Assembly (NCBI RefSeq): GCF_013205055.1 | Contig: NZ_JABMLF010000003.1 | Coordinates: forward strand, 310,001-374,000 | Source: Rathayibacter sp. VKM Ac-2856 | GTDB lineage: Bacteria > Actinomycetota > Actinomycetes > Actinomycetales > Microbacteriaceae | DNA length: 64,000 bases | Reading direction: 5' to 3' | Translations under genes and position numbers: made by a program | Notes under the pieces: model-generated | What the model saw: the letters and a program-made list of their open reading frames with translations, nothing else | Databases searched by the model: none | Told to the model about the DNA's origin: nothing | Shown: in pieces, positions 18,899 to 27,783 of the stretch | Layout of the letters: each line of letters starts with the position of its first letter | How positions within the stretch are numbered: position 1 is the stretch's first letter

Positions 18899-18961
18899 CC
18901 GCGAGATGCCACTTGTGCACGCGACACGCCGTGAAAGGCGGTCACAAGTGGCATCTCGCGG
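18899..18961. repeat. palindromic repeat family A, copy 4
   Basis: A near-perfect inverted repeat filling almost the whole gap between the stop of the membrane-protein gene and the convergent ThuA-like gene. The centre is CGCGACACGCCGTGAAAGGCG. Confidence 0.85.
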
Positions 18962-18967
18962 GAGGGG

Positions 18968-19708
18968 TCAGGACTCGAACCAGCCGCGGGGGTGGTGATC
19001 GGCCGTGAGCGGGGTGCGCTCGCGCCGGGGCCGCGCCCACTGCACCGCGTTCGCCAGCACCCGCTTGATGTCGGGGTGGTGGTAGACGGGGTAGTCCTGG
19101 TCGCCGGGCGAGAAGTAGAACACCTTGCCCAGCCCCCGGGTGTAGGTCACTCCGGAGCGGAAGACCTCGCCGCCGGAGAACGTCGAGAGGAAGACGGTCT
19201 CCTCCGGCACCGGGATGTCGAAGTACTCGCCGTACATCTCCTGCTCGGGGATGACGATCGGGCTGGGCACGCCCTCCGCGATCGGGTGCGTCGGCGCGAT
19301 CGTCCAGACCAGCTCGCGGTCGTGGTCGTTCCGCCACTTGAGCGAGCAGGTCGTGCCCATCAGCGCCTGGAAGATCTTCGAGTAGTGCCCGGAGTGCAGG
19401 ATCAGGATGCCCATCCCCTCCTGCACGTGCCGCAGCACCCGCTGCACGACCTCGTCCGACACCTCCGGGTGCGCGATGTGCGCCCACCAGAGCAGCACGT
19501 CCGTCTTGGCGAGCGCCTCCTCCGTCAGCCCGTGCTCGGGCTCGGGGAGGGTGGCCGTGCGCACCGAGACGGCGTCGCCGAGCGACTCGGACAGCCCGTC
19601 GGCGATCACGCGGTGGATGCCGTCGGGGTAGTGCCGCATCACGGTCTCGTCGCCGCGCGTCTCGTGGCGGAACTCGTTCCAGACCAGGACCTCGAGGGGA
19701 GCGCTCAT
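18968..19708 (-). CDS. ThuA-like domain protein (trehalose utilization family)
   Basis: A 246-residue cytoplasmic protein of the ThuA family, a class I glutamine amidotransferase-like fold. It opens LEVLVWNEFRHET, then YPDGIHRVIADGL, the DVLLWWAHIAHPEVSDEVV segment with the WW pair, the GILILHSGHYSKIF strand-turn, and EMYGEYFDIPVPEETVFLSTFSGGEVFRSG. ThuA proteins act with ThuB dehydrogenases in oxidation of trehalose and related disaccharides; the exact reaction is poorly known. The start overlaps the stop of a Gfo/Idh/MocA gene (ATGA, 19705-19708), the usual ThuA-ThuB partnership. Confidence 0.88.
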   Translation of the reverse strand: MSAPLEVLVWNEFRHETRGDETVMRHYPDGIHRVIADGLSESLGDAVSVRTATLPEPEHGLTEEALAKTDVLLWWAHIAHPEVSDEVVQRVLRHVQEGMGILILHSGHYSKIFQALMGTTCSLKWRNDHDRELVWTIAPTHPIAEGVPSPIVIPEQEMYGEYFDIPVPEETVFLSTFSGGEVFRSGVTYTRGLGKVFYFSPGDQDYPVYHHPDIKRVLANAVQWARPRRERTPLTADHHPRGWFES

Positions 19709-20832
19709 GCGACCGCCACCTCCTTCTTCTCGGCGGCGGAGCGGTAGATCGCGTCGACCACCCGGCTGCGGTGCAGCGCGTAGTCGCCGTAGTGGCCGGC
19801 GTAGCGGGGTCCGCCGGCGGGGGCGTCGGCTCCCGAGGCGATCGCGGCCAGGAACTCCGCGATCACCGAGCGGTGGTGCCCGGCGGGCACCGGGACGTCC
19901 GGGCGGGAGGTGGTGGGGGCACCGGCGACCTCGGAGTAGAACGTGAGGGTCCCCTCCGTCGCGTAGTCGGCGACGTGCAGACGGGCGCCGCCGGCCGAGC
20001 CGAGCAGCTCGACCTCGATGTCCTCGTGCACCTTCGAGTAGCTCGCCCACGACGCGTCGAGCTGCAGGCTGCGGCCGTTGTCGAGGCGCAGCAGCGCGCT
20101 GGAGAAGTCCTCGACCTCGAACGCGTGGGTGCCGGTCGCGGCGACGCCGTGCGGGCGCCCGCCGCGGCCGGAGCGGCCGATCTCGCCGTACGCGACCGCG
20201 GAGACGCTGGTCACGCGCGGCTCGCCGAGCAGGTGCAGCGCGATGTCGAGGACGTGCGAGCCGAGGTCGATCAAGGGGCCGCCGCCGGCAAGCTCCTTGC
20301 TGGTGAACCAGGAGCCGATGCCCGGGATGCCGGTGCGCCGCTGCCAGCTCGCGCGGGCGTGGTAGATCTCGCCGAGCGGGGCGTCGTCGAGGTAGGTGCG
20401 CAGGTAGGCGACGTCGGCGCGGCGGCGGTGGTTGTAGGCGATCTCGAGCACACGGTCGTTCGCGCGGGCCGCGTCGACCATCTCGGCGGCGAGCTCTGCG
20501 GTGGTGGCGAGCGGCTTCTCGCAGAAGACGTGCTTGCCCGAGGCGAGGGCCGCGACGGCGATCGGGTGGTGCAGGTGGTTGGGGACGCCGATCGACACGA
20601 CGTCGAGGTCGTCGCGGGCGACGAGCTCCTCCCAGTCGGCGTAGAGGTCGGGGACGCCGCGGGTGGCGCCGAGCTCGCGCAGGCGCTCCTCCTCCTGGCC
20701 GGCGAGGGCGACGACGCGCGCGCCGGGGAGGGCCTGGAAGGCGTCGAGGTGGGTGGTGCCGGCGAAGCCGAGGCCGACGACGCCGACGCGCAGCTCCCCC
20801 GGAGTCTCGGTGGTGCCTGTGTTCTCGGTCAT
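19705..20832 (-). CDS. Gfo/Idh/MocA family oxidoreductase (ThuB-like)
   Basis: The 375-residue protein has an N-terminal Rossmann fold (LRVGVVGLGFAGTTHLDAF), the family's CEKPLA motif at HVFCEKPLATTAELA, and the substrate domain with GGGPLIDLGSHVLDIALHLLG carrying the catalytic Asp/His. It is an NAD(P)-dependent sugar dehydrogenase. Coupling to the ThuA-like gene suggests a 3-keto-disaccharide pathway. It is the first gene of the pair. A TCGAATTGATTCGA palindrome lies 15 bases upstream of the start and may be the operator. Confidence 0.9.
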   Translation of the reverse strand: MTENTGTTETPGELRVGVVGLGFAGTTHLDAFQALPGARVVALAGQEEERLRELGATRGVPDLYADWEELVARDDLDVVSIGVPNHLHHPIAVAALASGKHVFCEKPLATTAELAAEMVDAARANDRVLEIAYNHRRRADVAYLRTYLDDAPLGEIYHARASWQRRTGIPGIGSWFTSKELAGGGPLIDLGSHVLDIALHLLGEPRVTSVSAVAYGEIGRSGRGGRPHGVAATGTHAFEVEDFSSALLRLDNGRSLQLDASWASYSKVHEDIEVELLGSAGGARLHVADYATEGTLTFYSEVAGAPTTSRPDVPVPAGHHRSVIAEFLAAIASGADAPAGGPRYAGHYGDYALHRSRVVDAIYRSAAEKKEVAVA

Positions 20833-20846
20833 GCGATCGAGCCTAG

Positions 20847-20860
20847 TCGAATTGATTCGA
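20847..20860. promoter_or_regulatory. candidate operator upstream of ThuB-like gene
   Basis: TCGAATTGATTCGA is a perfect 6-bp inverted repeat with a TG centre in an AT-richer patch, 15 bases before the dehydrogenase start and within the 116-base divergent gap. A small hairpin, CCTCG-ATAAA-CGAGG, lies next to it. No regulator gene is adjacent, so this is a candidate only. Confidence 0.35.
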
Positions 20861-20948
20861 GTCCTCGATAAACGAGGTCACCACCGGTTCTCGGCCCTCT
20901 GCCGCTGGGCATCATGCATACGAATACTGTGAGTGCTTTACTTCCGGA

Positions 20949-22139
20949 ATGGAGATCGAGATCGTCGTCGCCGTCCTGAGCCTTCTCGCGACGATCGCCT
21001 CGGTTGTGCCGATCTACATCGGCTACATGCGGAACAACCCCAAGCGACTCCTGCTGATCGCTGTTCAGCTCCACTCCCTCGAGAACGACAGATGGCGTCT
21101 CGACCTGACGCTCCGCAATCAAGGGAAGGCCGACATCCCTTCCGACTCCTTCGACGCGGGACGTCCGATCGAGGTGCTCATCGGCCGCGAGGCGCAGGGA
21201 CTCGACTGGGCCGGCAACGGCAGCAGGTCGGACAACTGGAGCCTGACCGGGCGTCCGTCCGTCACGTTCTCCCCAGGTCTTCTCAAGAGAGATTCGGACG
21301 TCGCCGCTTCTGTGACGGTGACAGGTCGACCCGAGATCCGCATCGAGGCGCCGCTCCGGGACATTCCCGTCAAAGAACTGATCGGACCCGGCAGCGCTCC
21401 GGCGGTACTTCAGTCCAGTGCACCGGCGACCACTAGGCCACTCCCGCCGACGGCAGTCGCTCCATCCGTCCCGAGCGCTCCTGCTCCCGCGGATGCGGAC
21501 TCGACCGCCAAGGCGAAGCCTGACTATCCGCCGCCCACCGCGGCTCCCTACGGCAGCCCGCCGGTCGGCGTCCCCGCGCCCCCGCCCCTTCCTCGTCCCA
21601 GGGACGATCGGGAGGAGGGGCACATCGCACTGCCGCCCTTGCGCGGCCAGCGACGCCGAGAACCCGTTCTCCGTGGCGGCTTCGGCATTTGGGCGGCTCT
21701 CGGCTGCGGCGTCATCGGGTTCATCCCCACCATCTGGGGCTCGCTCGCGTCATCCGACCCACGTCTCTCCTACTCACTCGTGACGGTCGGCGTGCTCTTG
21801 GGAAGTACAGGGTTCTTCGGGCTGCTCGGGACTTTGGTGATCAGACTCCTGCGCCGCTCCCTCGAGCCACCGACGAGCTGGCGAACCCCTGCGGAGCGTC
21901 TGCGACGACCCGGCACCCTCGCAGTACTCACGATCACCTACATCGGGCTGGTGTTCCTGGCGGCGGGGTTGGCCACGCAGGGTCCCGACTCGACCACCAC
22001 TCACTGGGCTACCGGCGTGGGCTTCAGCCTTCTGTTCTTCGCAATTCCATTGAGCGGGAGCATCGGGCTCGTCCGCCTCATCAGAGCACTGGCACAACGA
22101 CCGCGCACGTCGACCGGATACCCCCACCTGCCGGCGTGA
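20949..22139 (+). CDS. membrane protein with proline-rich cytoplasmic linker, unknown
   Basis: This 396-residue protein has an N-terminal membrane segment (EIVVAVLSLLATIASVVPIYIGY) followed by NNPKRLLLIAVQLHSLENDRWRLDLTLRNQGKADIPSDSF, which looks like an immunoglobulin-type domain describing non-covalent 'filamentation' modules. A Pro/Ala/Ser linker of about 90 residues (150-240) leads to three or four C-terminal membrane helices. Codon use is less GC-biased than in the neighbours and includes more ATC/AGT-type choices, which may mean recent acquisition. No named family is recognised. It stands alone between the ThuAB-like pair and repeat-rich DNA. Confidence 0.6.
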   Translation: MEIEIVVAVLSLLATIASVVPIYIGYMRNNPKRLLLIAVQLHSLENDRWRLDLTLRNQGKADIPSDSFDAGRPIEVLIGREAQGLDWAGNGSRSDNWSLTGRPSVTFSPGLLKRDSDVAASVTVTGRPEIRIEAPLRDIPVKELIGPGSAPAVLQSSAPATTRPLPPTAVAPSVPSAPAPADADSTAKAKPDYPPPTAAPYGSPPVGVPAPPPLPRPRDDREEGHIALPPLRGQRRREPVLRGGFGIWAALGCGVIGFIPTIWGSLASSDPRLSYSLVTVGVLLGSTGFFGLLGTLVIRLLRRSLEPPTSWRTPAERLRRPGTLAVLTITYIGLVFLAAGLATQGPDSTTTHWATGVGFSLLFFAIPLSGSIGLVRLIRALAQRPRTSTGYPHLPA

Positions 22140-22329
22140 CCTCCTCCCGAGCCGCGGCGTCAACTCCTGCAGCAGCCGGACCGGAGCTCCTTGAAGGACA
22201 GAGGCGATGGCGACGCGCGTGCCGCACTGTGCCCGCTGCGCGGTGTGGCGAACATCTCGGTGACTGATCCGGCGATGCCACGCTGTGCAGGGTTCGAGCT
22301 CGATCACACAGTGGCAGGACCAGCCGTGA

Positions 22330-22351
22330 TCGGCCCCTCAAGTGGGGCCGA
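22330..22351. terminator. hairpin in the 22.1-22.5 kb gap
   Basis: TCGGCCCC-TCAAGT-GGGGCCGA is an 8-bp perfect stem with a six-base loop, about 190 bases after the stop of the 396-residue membrane protein. The rest of 22140-22519 shows no convincing gene: frames there lack codon bias and ribosome-binding sites. Confidence 0.4.
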
Positions 22352-22519
22352 GATTCGGCCGCGGTTCACGACTCGACACGCGATAGACGAACGGACGCAT
22401 ATCGGGGTCGCGACGACGAGCAGACCCCATCCCGAGTCCAGTCGGTGCACTCGGCGGCTGCGAATGGACGCGTCGTGGGGGCTGGACGAAGCACGGGCCC
22501 CGGTTGAGGTCCTGTGGCG

Positions 22520-22641
22520 GGGTCTCGATATGCGGCCCGGGGCCGCTGCTCGACCAGCATGGACCGGGCCGGTCGCCATCGAGGACGCCCGCGCTCCATG
22601 CTGGTCGATACGCCCGCTTCGCGGGCTACTCGATCAGCATG
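22520..22641. repeat. palindromic repeat family B, copy 2 (two half-elements)
   Basis: A degenerate arm (GGTCTCGATATGCGGC...GCTCGACCAGCATGG, 22520-22561) and a good arm (CATGCTGGTCGATACGCCC...GGGCTACTCGATCAGCAT, 22597-22640) of family B. The TGA stop of the glycoside hydrolase gene (22634-22636) lies inside the second arm, so the repeat supplies the last codons of that gene. Confidence 0.8.
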
Positions 22642-24421
22642 GAAGCGCGCGCTGCAGGCGCACCGCGATGTACTCGCGGCCCGGCAGGTCGATGCGGAAG
22701 CGACCCGAGTAGGTGCCCGGCAGCCGCTCGACCGTCATGGCCCAGGTGTCGAGCACGTCGACCGTGTACGACACGTCGGGCTCGAGCAGGAAGCGGCGGT
22801 AGGTCGGCCGGTCGAAGCCGAAGTAGTAGAGGTAGTACTCGCCCTCGACGCCGGCGCGCGGCACGTCCCAGTCGAGCGGGATCGGCTCGAGCCCGCGCTC
22901 CGGCCCCTCGGCCAGCACCGACTCCAGGAAGGCGATGCGCGCGGGACTCGTTCCCCGCAGCTCGCCGCCCTTCGCCCACCACAGCACGTCCTCCGGGTGC
23001 ACGTAGGTCTCGCCGTGACCGACGTAGCCGCCGCGCAGCGCACCCTCCCAGAACCGGCGCACCAGCTCCTCACCGGTGATGTTGCCCCAGCCCTGATCGA
23101 TGTCGCCCTCGTAGGCGCACTCGTCGATCACGACGGGCTTGCCCCAGCGCCGCCACTCCGTCGTCATCTCGGCCGTCTTGTAGACGTCCTGCCGCTGGAT
23201 GCTGGCGTGGGTGATCCACGAGCGGGAGTAGTCGTAGAAGTCCCGGCAGTTGTGGATCGAGAGCAGGTGCCGCGAGGGGTCGTCCTCCCCCACGATGCGG
23301 GCGAAGCGCTCCCAGTCCTCCTCCGTCTTCTCGAACAGCAGGTCGTACTCGTTCGCGAGCGACCACCAGACGTTCGCGAACGACGCGAGCCGCGCCACCG
23401 CGTAGCGCACGTAGCGGTCGTCGGCGACGGCGTCCATCGTCGAGAAGCCCCAGCGGTCGTAGGCGTGGAAGAGGATCAGGTCGGCCTCGATGCCGAGCTC
23501 GCCGAGCTGCTCGATGCGCCGCTCGAGGTGCGCCCAGAACTCCGGATCGAACCGGCGGTGGTCGAAGCCCTCCTCCGCCGAGCCCTCGAACGGGTACAGC
23601 ACCGGCTCGTTCTCGTTGAAGAGGTACGACTTCGGGAAGACGCACATCCGCATCTTGGTGAAGGGAGCCGTCGCGAGGGAGGCGAGCGTCCGCTCCTCGA
23701 GCTCGTCGCCCTGGTGCGTCCAGGCGTAGGAGGTCGTGCCCAGCGGGCGGTGCCGCGTGCCGTCGGCGTGCGCGAAGTGGAAGGTGTCGGCCACGCGCAC
23801 GGGTCCGTGGCGGCCCGCCTCCGCGGCTCCGACCGAGACCGAGCCGGTGATGCCGTCCAGCGATCGGGCGGTGCTCGAGGTGGTCCAGGCGTGATCGCCC
23901 GTCGTCTCCGGCATCCAGCGCAGGCGGTACACGCCGTCGCCGTCGTAGAAGCCGGGCACGCGCACCGATCCGGCGGGTCCGTCGACGATCGCGGAGAGGG
24001 CCACGTCGACGAACGGGTTGCCGTGCGAGGGGCCGCGCAGCTCGATCTCGAAGCGCCCGTGGACGGAGGCGGTCGCCGGTGCGGACACGACGGCCGAGGC
24101 GAGCGCGACGTCCGCGCTCTCGTAGTCGGCGGAGGGTTCGACGAAGCGCTCCTGCTCGCGGACCGGGGCGGGCTCCTCGGTCGGGATCGCGGCGACCTCG
24201 GCGAGCAGCGCCTCGCGCTCGGCCGGGGCGAGCGACTCCTCGGTGTCCACGACGAGGCCGATCGGGTAGCCGTGCAGGGTGTGCAGGATCGAGGAGTGCA
24301 CCAGCCCGGGCAGGTGGCGCTCGACGATCGCGTGGCCACGCGGGTCGCGGAGGACCTCGAACAGGCGCGTCTCGGGCGAGAACCGCTCGGCGGTGTCGGC
24401 GGTGTCGGTGGTGTGCGGCAC
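22634..24421 (-). CDS. intracellular glycoside hydrolase (DUF5060/DUF4038/DUF5605 architecture)
   Basis: The 595-residue protein has no signal peptide. After a helical N-terminus of about 100 residues comes a DUF5060-like beta sandwich (VHGRFEIELRGPSHGNPFVDV), then a TIM barrel of the DUF4038/GH140-related type with SLANEYDLL (E358, likely acid/base) and VIDECAYEGD (E434, likely nucleophile), and a C-terminal beta domain (DUF5605-like) with YYLYYFGFDRP. It should hydrolyse an imported oligosaccharide. The GTG at 24421 follows the permease stop by two bases, so it is the last gene of the ABC sugar operon. The final residues are encoded by a repeat element. Confidence 0.8.
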   Translation of the reverse strand: MPHTTDTADTAERFSPETRLFEVLRDPRGHAIVERHLPGLVHSSILHTLHGYPIGLVVDTEESLAPAEREALLAEVAAIPTEEPAPVREQERFVEPSADYESADVALASAVVSAPATASVHGRFEIELRGPSHGNPFVDVALSAIVDGPAGSVRVPGFYDGDGVYRLRWMPETTGDHAWTTSSTARSLDGITGSVSVGAAEAGRHGPVRVADTFHFAHADGTRHRPLGTTSYAWTHQGDELEERTLASLATAPFTKMRMCVFPKSYLFNENEPVLYPFEGSAEEGFDHRRFDPEFWAHLERRIEQLGELGIEADLILFHAYDRWGFSTMDAVADDRYVRYAVARLASFANVWWSLANEYDLLFEKTEEDWERFARIVGEDDPSRHLLSIHNCRDFYDYSRSWITHASIQRQDVYKTAEMTTEWRRWGKPVVIDECAYEGDIDQGWGNITGEELVRRFWEGALRGGYVGHGETYVHPEDVLWWAKGGELRGTSPARIAFLESVLAEGPERGLEPIPLDWDVPRAGVEGEYYLYYFGFDRPTYRRFLLEPDVSYTVDVLDTWAMTVERLPGTYSGRFRIDLPGREYIAVRLQRALPC

Positions 24422-24423
24422 GG

Positions 24424-25323
24424 TCAGCCCTTCACGGCGCCGGCGAAGGCGCCCTCGACGAAGTAGCGCTGGAACATCAGGTAGACGATCAGCACGGGGA
24501 ACACGGACATGATGGTGAAGGCGTTCAGCGGCCCGTACGAGCTGGTGAACTGCGACTGGAAGCCCTGCAGGGCGAGCGGGATCGTCCACGAGTCCTGGCT
24601 CTGCAGCAGGGCGAGCGCGATGGAGTACTCGTTCCAGGTCGAGACGAAGTCGAGGATGAACAGCGCGGCGAGCGCCGGGCGCGCCAGCGGCAGGATGATC
24701 GTCAGGAACAGCCGCCAGTTGCCGGCGCCGTCGATGCGCGCGCTCTCGTCGATCTCCTCCGGGATCTGCCGGAAGAAGCCGTAGAGGATGAAGGTCTGGT
24801 ACGGCAGGCCGAACGCGATGTACGGCAGGATGATGCCGACGTTGCTGCTCAGCAGCCCGAGCCCGTTGATCACCTGGAACAGCGGCGCGATCGCGACCTG
24901 GATCGGCACCATGGCGCCGAGCGCGATCACCCCCATCAGCAGGCGCTGCCGACGGAACCGCAGCCGCGCCAGCGCGAAGGCGGCGGCCGCCGAGATGAAG
25001 AGCCCGACCGGCACCTTGATCAGCGCGATGAGCAGGCTGTTGCCGCCCGCGGTGAGCAGGTTCCCGCGGTCGAGCGCCTCGACGTAGTTGCCGAAGTCGG
25101 GAGACCACGGCGGCACGAAGGCGGGCGTTCCGAAGATGTCCGTCTCGCTCTTCAGCGAGGTGAAGACCATGAAGACCAGCGGGATCGCCCAGATCAGGAC
25201 GGCGAAGACCAGCGCGATCCACAGGGCGATGCGGATGTAGTCCCGCCCGCCGACCGGACGGCGCTGCCGCTTCGGCGGCTCGACCAGGCCCGGCGCGCTG
25301 GTCGGGATGCTCGTGACGGTCAT
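24424..25323 (-). CDS. sugar ABC transporter permease, MalG type
   Basis: The 299-residue product has six transmembrane helices and the EAA motif EEIDESARIDGAGNWRLFLTIILPLARPAL near residue 205. The short N-terminal domain and the long periplasmic loop before helix 2 (SLKSETDIFGTPAFVPPWSPDFGNYVEAL) are characteristic of MalG-like carbohydrate permeases. It pairs with the MalF-like permease encoded upstream, from which it is separated by an ATGA overlap. No ATPase gene is present in the operon; such systems commonly share a housekeeping MsmK/MsiK ATPase encoded elsewhere. Confidence 0.92.
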   Translation of the reverse strand: MTVTSIPTSAPGLVEPPKRQRRPVGGRDYIRIALWIALVFAVLIWAIPLVFMVFTSLKSETDIFGTPAFVPPWSPDFGNYVEALDRGNLLTAGGNSLLIALIKVPVGLFISAAAAFALARLRFRRQRLLMGVIALGAMVPIQVAIAPLFQVINGLGLLSSNVGIILPYIAFGLPYQTFILYGFFRQIPEEIDESARIDGAGNWRLFLTIILPLARPALAALFILDFVSTWNEYSIALALLQSQDSWTIPLALQGFQSQFTSSYGPLNAFTIMSVFPVLIVYLMFQRYFVEGAFAGAVKG

Positions 25324-26294
25324 GAGTTCTTCTCCTGACGTGCCGTCCACACCATGTACGGGACGACGATGACGAGGGTGATCACGAGCAGGACCGTGGC
25401 GATCGCGTTGCCCTGGCCGTACTCGTGGTTGTTGAAGGACTGCTGGAACGACCACAGCGCGAGCACCTGCGTCTGCTGTGCGGGGCCACCCCCGGTCATG
25501 CCGACGATCAGGTCGAACACCTTGATCGAGTTGATGATCGTGAGGACCACGACGATGACCGTGGTCGGCCGCAGGGCCGGGATCGTCACGTTGCGGAACA
25601 CCTGCCAGGCGTTCGCGCCGTCGAGCCGGGCCGCCTCGACGTGGTCGGGCGACACGCTCTGCAGACCGGCGAGGAACAGCACCATGTTGGTGCCCGCGAT
25701 CTGCCAGACGAAGGCGGCGAAGATCGAGTACAGCGCGAGGTTCTTGTCACCCAGCCACTGCACCTCCGCCAGCCAGGGCAGGTTCAGCAGCTCGGCGAGG
25801 TTCACGCCGACGCCGTAGTTGGGGTTGTACATCCAGCGCCACATGTTCGCGATGGCGATCGGAGCGAGCACGCCGGGGATGTAGAAGAGCGAGCGGAAGG
25901 CGTTCCGGCCGAACAGAGGCCGGTTGAGCGCCAGGGCCATCACCAGGCCGAGGCCGACCGGGATGAACAGCGAGAGCACCACCCAGATCAGGGTGTTCGA
26001 GAAGGCGGTCCAGAACACCGGGTCCTGGGTGAAGATGCGGACGTAGTTCTGCAGACCGACGAAGACCTGCGGCGCGCCCTGGAAGCCGGACCACTCGAAG
26101 AAGCTCAGCCGCACCGACTCGAGCGAGGGGCCGACCACGAAGACGAGGTAGGCGGCGAGCGCCGGCGCCAGGAACGGCAGAGCGGCGAGGAAGCCGGTGC
26201 CGCCGAAGCGGGCGAGGGCCCGGCGGCGCGGGCGCTTCGGGCGCGGCTGCTCCGGGGCGGCCCGCCGCGGACGGGCGGGGGTGGATGTCGTCAT
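25320..26294 (-). CDS. sugar ABC transporter permease, MalF/UgpA type
   Basis: The 324-residue protein has a basic N-terminus (RPKRPRRRALARF) and six transmembrane helices. A periplasmic segment carries QNYVRIFTQDPVFWTAFSNTLIW, and the EAA loop is DHVEAARLDGANAWQVFRNVTIPALRPTT. The architecture is that of the MalF-type permease of carbohydrate importers. It ends in an ATGA overlap with the MalG-type gene. The 104-base gap to the upstream binding-protein gene contains a strong hairpin, which may set the ratio of binding protein to permease. Confidence 0.92.
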   Translation of the reverse strand: MTTSTPARPRRAAPEQPRPKRPRRRALARFGGTGFLAALPFLAPALAAYLVFVVGPSLESVRLSFFEWSGFQGAPQVFVGLQNYVRIFTQDPVFWTAFSNTLIWVVLSLFIPVGLGLVMALALNRPLFGRNAFRSLFYIPGVLAPIAIANMWRWMYNPNYGVGVNLAELLNLPWLAEVQWLGDKNLALYSIFAAFVWQIAGTNMVLFLAGLQSVSPDHVEAARLDGANAWQVFRNVTIPALRPTTVIVVVLTIINSIKVFDLIVGMTGGGPAQQTQVLALWSFQQSFNNHEYGQGNAIATVLLVITLVIVVPYMVWTARQEKNS

Positions 26295-26360
26295 GTCGGA
26301 CCTCTCGGACGTCTCGGACACGGGGATGCTCGGGCTCGGGCGGCTCGGGCGGGGGACACG

Positions 26361-26391
26361 GGGCGGAGGAGGCGCGGGACCCCCTCCGCCC
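26361..26391 (-). terminator. intra-operon hairpin after the sugar-binding protein gene
   Basis: GGGCGGAGG (26361-26369) pairs with CCTCCGCCC (26383-26391), loop 13 bases, seven bases after the binding-protein stop and before the permease gene. Such hairpins in ABC operons protect or attenuate transcripts so that binding protein exceeds permease. That role is inferred. Confidence 0.55.
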
Positions 26392-26398
26392 GCGGCGG

Positions 26399-27679
26399 CT
26401 ACTGCTGGTCGATGAACGTCTGGAACTCGCTGCCGGCGTCGGCCGGGTCGAGCTCGCCGGTCGCGACGAGGTTCTGGATGCGCCAGTACTCCGTGGTCTG
26501 CGACTGCGAGAGGTTCTGGTCGTTGTTCATGTAGACGCCGGTCGCCGCCTCGGCGATCGGGTTCCAGAGTGCGTCGAAGGCGCTCTGGTCCTCGGGGGTG
26601 ACGTCGACGTTGACCGAGCGGCTGCCGAAGGTGGCGATGAACTTCGCCTGCGCCTCGGGCGAGGTCAGGTAGTCGAGGAACTTCGCGGCCTCGTCCGGGT
26701 GCTCGGAGTTCGCGGAGACGTAGTTGTTCTCGTTGAAGCCGTAGATGCGGTCGGTGCCCGTCGGGAAGGCGAAGATGCCCACCGAGTCCTCGGACATCCC
26801 GGCGTCGCGGATCTGCTGGTTGAACCAGTCGCCCTCGATCGCCATGGCGGCCTTGCCGCTGAAGAAGAGCGAGCTCGACTCGTCGTTGTTGATCGAGATG
26901 AAGCCGTCGTTGACGTAGTCCTTCGTCCAGGTCGCGAACTCGGTGAAGGTGTCGGTCACGCAGGACTCGTCGGCCCAGCTCGCCTCGCCGGTGACGAGGG
27001 CCTGGTAGCCGTCGGCGCCACACTCGGTCTCGAGCAGGCTGTCGAGCAGGCGCATCACGTGCCAGTTGACGGTGCCGCCGAACTCGAACGGGGTGATGCC
27101 CGCGTCGGCGAGCTTCCCGGCGTCCTCCACCAGCTCGTCGTAGGTCGTGGGGGCGGCGTCGATGCCGGCCTGCTCGAAGAGGTCCTTGTTGTAGAACACC
27201 GCCTCGGTGCGCTGGGTGTAGGGCACGCCGTCGTAGCCGCCGTACTGGGTGACGGTCGAGAGCGTGGTGTCGGAGAAGCGGTCCGCCCAGCCGTACTCGT
27301 CGTAGTACTCCTTCAGGTCCAGGCTCGCGCCGGCGTCGATGAACTCGCCGCCGAGGCCGGGGCCGGCCCAGGAGAAGAAGAGGTCGGGGGCGCCGCTGGT
27401 GCCGAGCGTGGTGCGCAGCGCGTCCTTGTGCGCGTCCACCGCCCGCTGCTCGACCTTGACCGAGATGTCGGGGTTCGCCTCCTCGAAGTCGCTGACGATC
27501 TCATTGATCGTCGCGTTGGCGGAGTCGGCCGACTCGGTGAGCTTGAACCAGGTGATCTCGGTCGTCCCGCCGGAGTCGCCGCCGCTCGCGGAGCAGCCGG
27601 CCAGGCCTGCGAGGAGGAGAGCGCCCGTGGCGAGGGCGGCGGATCGGGTCAGAGCACGGGATCGGGTCAGAGCACGCAT
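26399..27679 (-). CDS. extracellular sugar-binding lipoprotein of ABC transporter
   Basis: The 426-residue protein opens with a signal peptide and lipobox (LLLAGLAGC, Cys near residue 29). The mature part is a family 1 extracellular solute-binding protein: TEITWFKLTESADSANATINEIVSDFEEANPDISV, PDLFFSWAGPGLGGEF, YNKDLFEQAGID-PTTYDEL, and MAIEGDWFNQQI are conserved landmarks. The ATG at 27679 has GAAAGGAC upstream. The gene heads an operon of binding protein, two permeases and a glycoside hydrolase, divergent from a LacI-type regulator, and probably imports the oligosaccharide that the hydrolase cuts. Confidence 0.93.
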   Translation of the reverse strand: MRALTRSRALTRSAALATGALLLAGLAGCSASGGDSGGTTEITWFKLTESADSANATINEIVSDFEEANPDISVKVEQRAVDAHKDALRTTLGTSGAPDLFFSWAGPGLGGEFIDAGASLDLKEYYDEYGWADRFSDTTLSTVTQYGGYDGVPYTQRTEAVFYNKDLFEQAGIDAAPTTYDELVEDAGKLADAGITPFEFGGTVNWHVMRLLDSLLETECGADGYQALVTGEASWADESCVTDTFTEFATWTKDYVNDGFISINNDESSSLFFSGKAAMAIEGDWFNQQIRDAGMSEDSVGIFAFPTGTDRIYGFNENNYVSANSEHPDEAAKFLDYLTSPEAQAKFIATFGSRSVNVDVTPEDQSAFDALWNPIAEAATGVYMNNDQNLSQSQTTEYWRIQNLVATGELDPADAGSEFQTFIDQQ

Positions 27680-27783
27680 CTTCGCGTCCTTTCGCTGCTC
27701 GACATCGCAGCAGCGCGACATCGACGTCGGATCCGCCGAACGGGGCCGGGACTGGAGCTCAAGCGGCGGTGGATGAGGGATAC

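Noticed and set aside
22140-22507. Small genes in the gap after the 396-residue membrane protein
   Set aside because: Open frames here have no ribosome-binding sites, no codon bias and overlap a hairpin and repeat arms.
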